From: Phlebotomus papatasi
Lineage: Eukaryota; Arthropoda; Insecta; Diptera; Psychodidae
Direction of reading: 5' to 3'
Assembly: GCF_024763615.1 (NCBI RefSeq)
Contig: NC_077222.1
Span: 27,776,001-27,840,000 of the forward strand
DNA: 64,000 nucleotides
Below the pieces are notes generated by a model that made no database searches, was not told the origin of the DNA, and saw only the letters and a program-made list of their open reading frames with translations. The translations under genes were made by a program, and so were the position numbers. This document shows positions 56,253 to 64,000 of the stretch, piece after piece; positions within the stretch are counted from its first letter, which is position 1, and the number at the start of each line of letters is the position of its first letter.

Positions 56253-56863
56253 CTGCAAAAACCAAACAGCAACAACAAAAAAAATGTTGTATACAACAGA
56301 CGAGAGACAAGGATTGAATCAAAAATTTAATTAAAATTCAAATTCAATTACTGAACCATACAATTCCTCAAAATTGATTTTTTTACACAAAAAAAAATGA
56401 TTTTATTAATCAATGTACCCACTAAAAATTTTACTCTCCATTTTTTAAGGTCCCCCTTTATTTAAAGCAAGAATTAATAATAAAAATTGTAAAAAAAAAT
56501 ATTCCAAGTCAAAGGCCGAAATATAATTCCCTGCTAACAAAAAAAAAGTTATATGATTCTCTCACACTTTCTCATACCATCTAATTTTAATATTGCGTAT
56601 ATTTATCATTCGTTAAGCGCTTTCAGTAAACAAAACTCACTATTCATCACCTTCAAAGAGTTTCTCAGTCACTTTTGCGCATAGACCGTCTCTTCTCCAT
56701 GATAAAGTCCACTAAATAACTTACAAAGCTAATTGCTCCATTTAGACATTTTACTGAGTGAGTCTTCTTTGTGGTAATTAAATACATTTTGTACTTACTG
56801 AATTTTCTTGACATTAGAAAAATCTACTTTGAAAGACTTTAAAATTAAATTTAACATCGAGTA

Positions 56864-57761
56864 GGGTAGAGTAAGCCCTTTTCGCCACCTTAAGGTTTTG
56901 TACCCTTGTAATTCTTACAATTTTTGTCGAAATAAAAAGAAATTTTCTGTACAAGTGCTTTGAAGCATTGTCTCTCTAATGAACCAGGAGACTTTCCGGG
57001 AATTTTTGGGCATCTAGTTGAAAAAATACATTTCCTGCAACAATGCATGTTTCAGTACTTTTCGCCACTTTGTAAACACTTTTTCGCCACTGTGTAAGCA
57101 CTTTTTCGCCACTTGTTTTTAATTGATTTTTAAGAAACAGCAGCTTTCGAAAACCCGCAAAAGTACATTGCACAGTACTTTTCTTATTTAACACCTATAT
57201 TAGACAATTATTAGAGTATTTCGAATGATTTTTTGTTTGCGACAAAAATCAATTGACAATTACGTCTGTTTCAACTAAATTCCGCGAGGTGCGCCACTTG
57301 TAAAATGCTTGGAAAAATGAGTGGCGAAAAGTACTTACACAACCGAAAAAAGTAAGCCCTATTTCACCACATCCGTATTTCTTTATTTTTTTGGAAAACA
57401 TTATTAAATAATGATATTAGAGCGAAGCTTAGTTAATAACAAAGTGACTTTGAGTGAAAAAATATCAAATACTGTACTGCAAAAACATAAAATATTGCAA
57501 GACAATTTGTCTGAGCGTTGACAAGTTTATTAAGAACTCCATATTTTTTTGGTGACTGTTCACCTTGTCGACAATTTCTTCAATTAACTTGCAAATAATC
57601 TAGTCGGTGGAGCACCAGTTATGGTTTTCTGATCCGTTGGACTAGAGGTTACGAAGTAATAGTCATTTCGTAGTTCCATGAGCTCATAATTCCCTGAAAA
57701 AGTGATTTTATTTGTAGGTGGCGAAAAAGTGCTTACTGGCGAAAAAGTACTGACTCTACCC
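56864..57761. mobile_element. TIR element GGGTAGAGTAAGCCC with CGCCAC repeats
   Basis: 898 bp flanked by TA; the right end in reverse complement is GGGTAGAGTCAGTACTTTTT. TTTTCGCCAC occurs repeatedly, in both orientations, near both ends, with a three-unit ~23-bp tandem at 57059-57113. No ORF. Confidence 0.85.
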
Positions 57762-58633
57762 TAAACGACTAATGGTTAATTTTAATTATTCTGAGATCAA
57801 GTAAACAGTATACGAGTAGGTCAAAAACTTTATAGAACATTTCAAAGGTCTTTTACAAAGAGAATGCATCAGGAGATTAGGTTGGATTTTTATTTAAAAA
57901 ATAAAATGTAAATTCAAAGAGAAAATTAAGAAAACAGCCCTAAATTCTGAGATAAAAATATCTTAAAGGTAAAGTGTCAAAATTAACGATTTTCTATTCT
58001 GAATTAATGCTAGGGTGGAATCAGCACTTCTCGCCAGTGCCCCACTTTTCACCACTTATATTGAAATCGCTATTTTTCGCAATTTATGAAATAAATGAGC
58101 TGCGAAGTTACTTGTATTTGCTACGTATAGAGTCGAAAAATAGTAATTATTCGTTTTCAATTTACGATTTTGAGCATTTTTAAGAGCAATATTTTAAGCA
58201 AGTACATAGAATCCAATATTTCTTACCCAATATACTAAGTGTCATCAAATTTTCATCAAGCAAATTGTACCTTTTTGGATAAATAATTTGTCTATTGAAT
58301 ATTTGATTACACTTGTGGAATATATGAAATTTGTATTTAGTTAATTAATATTTCATTTTACATTATTTTTATATAAAAATGAGGCATGGCGAAAAGTGGT
58401 TATCTTCTAGAATTGATTTTACCACCTGTCGCCATCTCTTTTCAATAGGCGACGCTAACTTCACTTTGTAAATTCTTAGTTGTCAAATCTGAGGGGCAAT
58501 TTGGGAAATATCTATACAAAATTGACTGGACGGCGAATATGGTGGAGACACACTTGATGTGGCCAAAAGTGAAATAATGTATTTTTCAGTCCGTCTACTC
58601 GCCGAAAAGTAGGCAAAACGCAATAGGCAAGTA

Positions 58634-58961
58634 CAGTAGAGTCTCGCTATAGTCCATATTTGGTTCCAGATTTGACACTTGGGTCGCACTATAGTCCATG
58701 TATTTTTTTAAAATTATCAACAACTTTTAGTATTGAAATTGCTCGAAAGCTTCCACTTTCTTCGCGTTTGTGGTAATTGTGTTGCTCTCTTCATTATGGA
58801 TCACAATTATCACAACTACTCAATAAAGTTTGCCAAAAATATTAAAATAATTATGACAACATTTCATGTCGCGTACTAAAAAAACATAACCTCAGTGATT
58901 TGAAATCAACGGTCAATAAATTGTGGACTATAGAGCGATGGCCTATAGCGGGACTCTACTG
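58634..58961. mobile_element. Pogo-like MITE CAGTAGAGTCTCGCTATAG
   Basis: 328 bp flanked by TA, with ends CAGTAGAGTCTCGCTATAGT and, in reverse complement, CAGTAGAGTCCCGCTATAGG. Same type of ends as the element at 4645-4962. Confidence 0.88.
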
Positions 58962-58978
58962 TAATTTATGGCGTGTAT

Positions 58979-60768
58979 TAGGTGAGATTCTTAACAATCT
59001 CACCTACTATAATCCTAACAAAATTTCATGTCGTCCGATCGACCTCAAATTTGGCCAAAATGTGTTTCGCCACTTCCTGATTCCGAATATATATGTGGCT
59101 AAGTTACGTTCCCGGCCGGCCGGCCGGCCGGCCGCTCTTTGGAGCTTAATAGCTCCTAAACTAAAAAAGATATCGACTTGCGGTTTTCGGCAAAGGTTAT
59201 ATATCGGGTGAAAATTGCAACTTGGTGCATAGACCCCCCACCCCCCACCCCTCCTTCCGCCATTTTGAAGACCCCCTTTTTTGTTTTCTCAATAGCTCCG
59301 CCCCTATGGCATTCAGCGGACTCAAATTTTAGTATGTTATAGCTGGGCCTTAGAGCTTTCCATCAATACCAAACTTAAGGTCCCGCGACCCCCCTGACCC
59401 GAGCTATAAGGGTCCAAAAAAAATTTCTTAAAATGGGCATTACTCCGGTTCTAATTGTCAGAGTTTAAAAAGTGAGGGCTTTTTGGAAAGCTCTCGTGAA
59501 ATGCCACTTCCCCTTCTAACATCGCAAGTTCATAAAACCACCGCTAGGGGCGCTTTTTTAAAAAGAAAATTTTTAAATCTTAAAAGTTAAATAACTCAAA
59601 AATTCCATTGTGCATCGGGCTGAAAATTTAGTATGTTGTAGCCGTTGATTATACCTATCAAACAAAAAAAACCTTAAGTCGATCTAAAACCCCTGACCCG
59701 AGCTATAAGGGGTCAAAGTTCGAATATTGACCGGCCTCTATCTCCTGTTTTAATTAACATAGCGACCTAAATTTTACCTTTTTGGTTTCGTCTCAATGAG
59801 CACTTTCAGATGGAAGTTCAAAAAGTCACCATAGGTGGCGCTGTGATAGCGTCAAAATTCATCGAAATTCAAAGTCACTTTTCTCAAAAACGGCATTGTG
59901 CAAGTTAATGAAATTTTACCATGTTGTAGTCCAGTCTAGGACGTTTCCAAAATGGTGCGTATGCGCGCTGTGGTTTCAATAGAACCGGAGATATGAGGGG
60001 TCAAAGTTCACGAAATTCAAAAAATCATATCTCCGGTTCTATGTGACCGATTTTGATGAATGAGGGCTTAAACGAAAGATCTCACCAAATGCTACAACTT
60101 TCTAGAATATTTGAACTTCGTGGGACCAACACCAGGGGCGCCACAGTCGAAAAACTAATTTCAATATCACATAACCTCAATTATCTCGACTGTCGCTGAA
60201 CCGATTTTGATGATTACTTCAACATAATTGTAGAGCACATTTGTCTCTACATTTCGTCCATACATCATTTTCCACTCAGACTACGCTATCACTCCGATTT
60301 TGCCGTTTAAGTGTGAAAAAATTGATTTTTCCAATAATAACGCTTTGAAATCACTCAGATGCCAATTTGACTGCCTCTACTCCACCAAGACACTTAAAAT
60401 AGGGGTTTAAATGGAAAGTCCCGCAAAATACAACAATTCTTTGATATAGTTGAAGTTCAACAAATGACTACTTGGGGAACTCTGGATGAAAAAACGAGTT
60501 AAGAAACAAAAAACCTCGCTTATCTTGGCTTCTGAGTAATCGATGAGTTCAAGTTCTACGGCAAAATTATAGAGAACATTCTGGTCTACATTTCACCCAT
60601 ATAACACTTTTCTGTCAGTTCATCCAAATCCTTGATATTTTGGTTTAAATACAAAATTTGTATAATTTCACGAATTTGATTAAAGATAACTGAATGGCGT
60701 CTCCCAACTTCAGCTCCAAATCGAATTTGCATGCACTCCGAGTTAGCTCACGTTAAGAATCTCACCTA
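58979..60768. mobile_element. 1.8-kb element with ~290-bp degenerate tandem units and a (GGCC)n run
   Basis: Terminal TAGGTGAGATTCTTAAC at the left and the same in reverse complement at the right; the left end also forms a hairpin of its own. A pure GGCC run is at 59115-59137. From 59290 to 60200 blocks recur in the same order about every 290 bp: TAGTATGTTGTAGC, GACCCGAGCTATAAGGGGTC, TACTCCGGTTCTA and AGGGGCGC. No ORF. Its GC content is higher than its surroundings. Confidence 0.75.
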
Positions 60769-61099
60769 CATAAGCCGGTTAGGATTATCTGTCCCTTTAA
60801 AATTGGAATCGTTATAATATCTTAGGAATTTTAAGCATTCTAAAGAAAGAGGAAAACTTTCAAATAACAATATAAATTATTTAAATTTTGGTGAAGTTTG
60901 TTGAAAATTAAATGGTGTAATTATATTGTTTCACATAAAATAAAATAAATATTGCAATAATGGTCTAGTGCGAACATAAGTTTTTATTTTGAACCATTTT
61001 TATCCAAAATCACTTTGACTTCCCTTTAAATTCTAAATACAATTTCTATATTAAAAGATTAAAAAATTATTTGGGTAATGATGATAATATCGTCACGTA

Positions 61100-61336
61100 A
61101 GGTAAAGTACCCTTACTCGACCGGGTTCCTCTATTCGACCGTTGGGTCAATTTTTGAATATTTGATGGTGAATTTCATCAATTTCTATGAATTTGTCACT
61201 GATTCGTATTATTTAAAGAATAATTGACCTATTAATGTTAGATCATACACAAAATATTATAGCAAATATAATTAAATTGAATAAATAAATCTACCGGTCG
61301 AATAGAGGAACCGGTCGAATAAAGGATACTTTGCCT
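61100..61336. mobile_element. MITE AGGTAAAGTACCCTTACTCG
   Basis: 237 bp flanked by TA; the right end in reverse complement is AGGCAAAGTATCCTTTATTC, then CGACCGGTTCCTCTATTCGA on both sides. Confidence 0.85.
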
Positions 61337-61851
61337 TAGGTGTATTTTCTGAGAATTATGATAAATGTCGTAAGTCTGTAAAGACCTCTCAGGAGTAGCA
61401 TCAAAAAATCGCATTTATTCTGATAATAAATATTTTATTAATTTTGTACATAAACGTGGTAAATATTACTTCAAACGCTAAGAATATTATATTTTTGACG
61501 CGTGCATTGATTGACAAGTGGTGGTCTTTAAAGTTAATTTGATATTAAAAATAGTTTTTTTTTTAGATTATTGTAGAAATCTTAGCTTGGCAAAAATTTT
61601 GGCCCGAAGTAAATCGCATGTAAATTTTAACAATAAAAAAATTTCTAAAACTCATAATCCCTAATAATAATTTCTTTAGTCCCTGAACTTTCCCAAAACC
61701 TATTTTTTCAGAACACAAGGACTATTTAAACGTTTATAATATATTAAAACCCACTAATTTCTTACTATTTTTGTGCCTGGGCATCTTTACTTAAATAAAA
61801 TAATCCAAATAAATATTTTTTCATAGGATTTTGGTAAAAAAAAAATCTTAT

Positions 61852-61986
61852 CCTCCGGTCTCGAGCTGGAGGGTAAAATTTTCGGGATACATCCCGAAAT
61901 TCCAGCAGGTACAAAACCAAAAACCTTGTACACTCTTCATTTTTAGCGAAGAGACGCAGCTTTTAACGGGAAGGCGAAATTCGCCT
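61852..61986. repeat. String of short hairpins
   Basis: CCTCCGG/CTGGAGG at 61852-61872, TTTCGGGAT/ATCCCGAAA at 61880-61899, TCTTC/GAAGA at ~61932-61953, and the palindrome AGGCGAAATTCGCCT at 61972-61986. Confidence 0.65.
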
Positions 61987-62393
61987 CACAAAAAACAGGC
62001 AGTAATCAGTCAAAATTGTGGCTGGATACTTTCGTGAATTGCCCCTCTGGATTGGTTACTTTATTCAATATTCCAATGCTTTGATTTCTCAAATAAAAGC
62101 GAAGAAAAATCATTTAAAGTGAGTAATAATAGGGTGATCATGAAGAAAGAGAAATACTGAATGTATTCTTTGCATAATATTGCCCAAAATAATTGAGTTT
62201 GAATCTTTCCAAGTGGGTGGCGAGAAGTGGTTACAGAACTGGCGAAAACCAGTGGCGACGAAGTGGTTATTTTGCATTGTTAATAAAAATCAGTTTTTTA
62301 AGTAGTTCAGGGTTAAATTGGAGGACTATTGTTTGCATGAATCTGCAGCCAATACATTTAATTAACTTTGTGTCAAATTTAAATTATCATGTA

Positions 62394-63860
62394 GGGGGAG
62401 GCTTTGATCGTTCGCACATACGCTACCTTCAGACACTTCATATTTCTCCCATATTCCTTTATGAATCTCACATATGGCTATATATTGTAATAGCTAACCT
62501 TAAATCCCATCTTTCCTGAAAAAATTGAGAGTCTAATCCTTTTTTCCTAGTTTCAGGAAACAAAAAATAAAAAACAGGTCCAAAACTGTAATTTTGCTGT
62601 GCAATATTTCATACGATTGTGCAGAATTAATATCACTTTTCTGAAAAACTACTATCACAAAGGGTAGAAGGGTTATTAGGAATCAGATTTATGTAAAAAT
62701 CTTTTAGGCTGAACAGGCACTTTTTGTGGGTGGAACAAAATTCACAAACTTGACTCAGATTCATCGATCGCACATAGAAGACTGCTTCTTTCAGATATTT
62801 TCCAGGAAACTTCATTTTAGATACGATCCCTCATATTCACATCTATTGTAATCTACCGATTTGATCCACCACTAAAAAGGAAAACTTAAAAATCGTAAAG
62901 TTGATAAACAAGAAGTAATTTGACTCAAATAGGCTGCAGTTGAGTAATTATTAAGCAAATTTGCATTTCTTTGATATAAAAATATTTTTCAAGCTTGCAC
63001 AAACTGAATGTGCAATGAAAGAATCACATCTGCAATAAGCTCATACAGTTTACAACTGGTTTTTTGACAATCTTTGACATAACCTCACTATTGTGTTGTT
63101 TTGCATGACAAAGAAAAGAAATTGTCCGTGAGAAACTGTTTTGTGAAAATTTTAGCTTGTTCACCTGCTGAAGCTCAATATCTGTGCTAAATCCCGATTC
63201 CTGCAGTTGCAGGAACAGAGAAATCTTCAATGATGCGCATTCAAACGTTTTTGTGCATATCCGGCTCCGTGGAGGAATGGTGGAATCTTGTGTGGTCTTC
63301 TCGCTTGCAGAGTTTTAGTCAATTTTTAGCTTTAAAAACTTATTGATTCGTGTAAATTTGGTGATATTTGGACTTTTTAAGAAAGTATTCATCAGATTTA
63401 ACCGTTTCCGGAGTGAAATTCTCGTAGAACCAATCAAAAAAATGGTTTTTAATGTCAATAAAACATCTCTCAGAAAAGTTCCAAAAAAGTGATATTAAAA
63501 TGTTTTATTCTATATAAAAATGGTTTAATCAAGTAGATTAGAGTTCCCTTTAAACAATGATGTGCAACTTTTAGTGTCCGGTGCAAAATTTACGGTGAAA
63601 ATGGGGTGTTCAATGATGGCGTGAATCGTGTGCGATAATAGAAACTTGATTCATCTATCGGATAAATCGCCATTAAATTTTCATTTTCCTCTGGAGGAAA
63701 ATCTAAGGATTTCCTGGAATTTTGTTTGGTGGGATTATAAACCTTATAAGTAAGACATTTTTTTGGCATAGTTGGAGAATCCATACAGTTTGCATGGTAG
63801 TCAGAAAAAATCACTGAACTTGAACATCATTTTTGTATGCGAAAGTTCAAAGCCTCCCCC
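62394..63860. mobile_element. TIR element GGGGGAGGCTTTGA
   Basis: 1,467 bp flanked by TA. The left end is GGGGGAGGCTTTGATCGTTC and the right end in reverse complement GGGGGAGGCTTTGAACTTTC. Short minus-strand frames (63024-63230 and 63590-63814) lie inside but show no motif I recognise. Confidence 0.8.
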
Positions 63861-64000
63861 TAATAAGGGTTCAAAAGTTATAATAAAATAATTTCCAGTT
63901 TTTCCTAAATATGGCGATAAGTGATTACTCCACCCTAATTCTGGTTAATAACTCTTGACAACATTGATGTTTGAGACACTTTTTCGTGTTTTGACTTCAA

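Larger units (their letters stand above)
58013..63935. mobile_element. TIR element GGGTGGAATCAGCACTT, expanded by nested insertions
   Basis: Flanked by TA; the right end in reverse complement is GGGTGGAGTAATCACTTATC, and the CGCC motif follows on both sides. Of the 5.9 kb, most is later insertions (58634-58961, 58979-60768, 61100-61336, 62394-63860). The remnant's GGCGAAAAGTGG-type motifs (58386, 62220-62260) relate it to the 56864-57761 element. Confidence 0.7.
56253..64000 (-). other. tws: twins intron, continues off right edge
   Basis: At least 7.7 kb. Holds an 898-bp TIR element (56864-57761) and a 5.9-kb stretch bounded by TIRs (58013-63935) with at least four elements inside it. No exon seen. 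Confidence 0.8.

Noticed and set aside
59115..59137. GGCC run as a CpG-island promoter
   Set aside because: It is a short pure simple repeat within a repetitive element, with no gene start nearby.

Overview
This is eukaryotic nuclear DNA from an insect, most likely a lower dipteran such as a psychodid sand fly. That placement is an inference: the predicted proteins are closest to what I remember of the Drosophila proteins, and the DNA is AT-rich with short canonical GT-AG introns beside long repeat-filled ones. Five protein-coding genes can be read. From left to right they are: Sec15/Exoc6, an exocyst subunit (minus strand, C-terminal exons off the left edge); Dronc, a CARD-containing initiator caspase (plus, complete, two exons); Pth2/Bit1, peptidyl-tRNA hydrolase 2 (plus, single exon); TAF1, the largest TFIID subunit (minus, complete, six constitutive exons plus one cassette exon); and twins, the PP2A B55 regulatory subunit (minus, N-terminal exons off the right edge).

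Layout: 1-8092 is Sec15 with two large introns. 8093-12236 is intergenic and holds a train of DNA transposons (an 864-bp element with TAGGGTAAA ends, a Tigger-like relic, a piggyBac-like relic). 12237-13582 is Dronc and 15848-16375 is Pth2, which converges tail to tail with TAF1 (16510-35956). 35957-46199 is a repeat-rich intergenic stretch. 46200-64000 is the 3' part of twins, whose two introns hold nested transposons. These are housekeeping or regulatory genes of different pathways (secretion, apoptosis, translation quality control/anoikis, transcription, mitosis). I see no evidence that they form one pathway.

The most interesting coding signal is a 96-nt phase-1/phase-1 exon at 21496-21591 in the TAF1 intron. 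It is open throughout and encodes a second AT hook (KRGRGRPRK) identical to the one at the end of the preceding constitutive exon. It looks like a cassette exon that toggles TAF1 between one and two AT hooks.

The most interesting non-coding signal is the mobile-element landscape. At least ten elements with unrelated interiors share TA target sites and ends beginning GGG(G/T) plus A/G-rich bases. Two of these families keep, in two copies each, an open pipsqueak-like helix-turn-helix segment. Other items are a chain of nested insertions with readable filled/empty target sites, a ~290-bp-period tandem element, a hammerhead-ribozyme-like core, and retroposons with clear target-site duplications. 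No computation was run. Coordinates of exon joins were worked out by hand from frame and splice signals; repeat limits are exact only where a terminal repeat and TA/TTAA target are stated.
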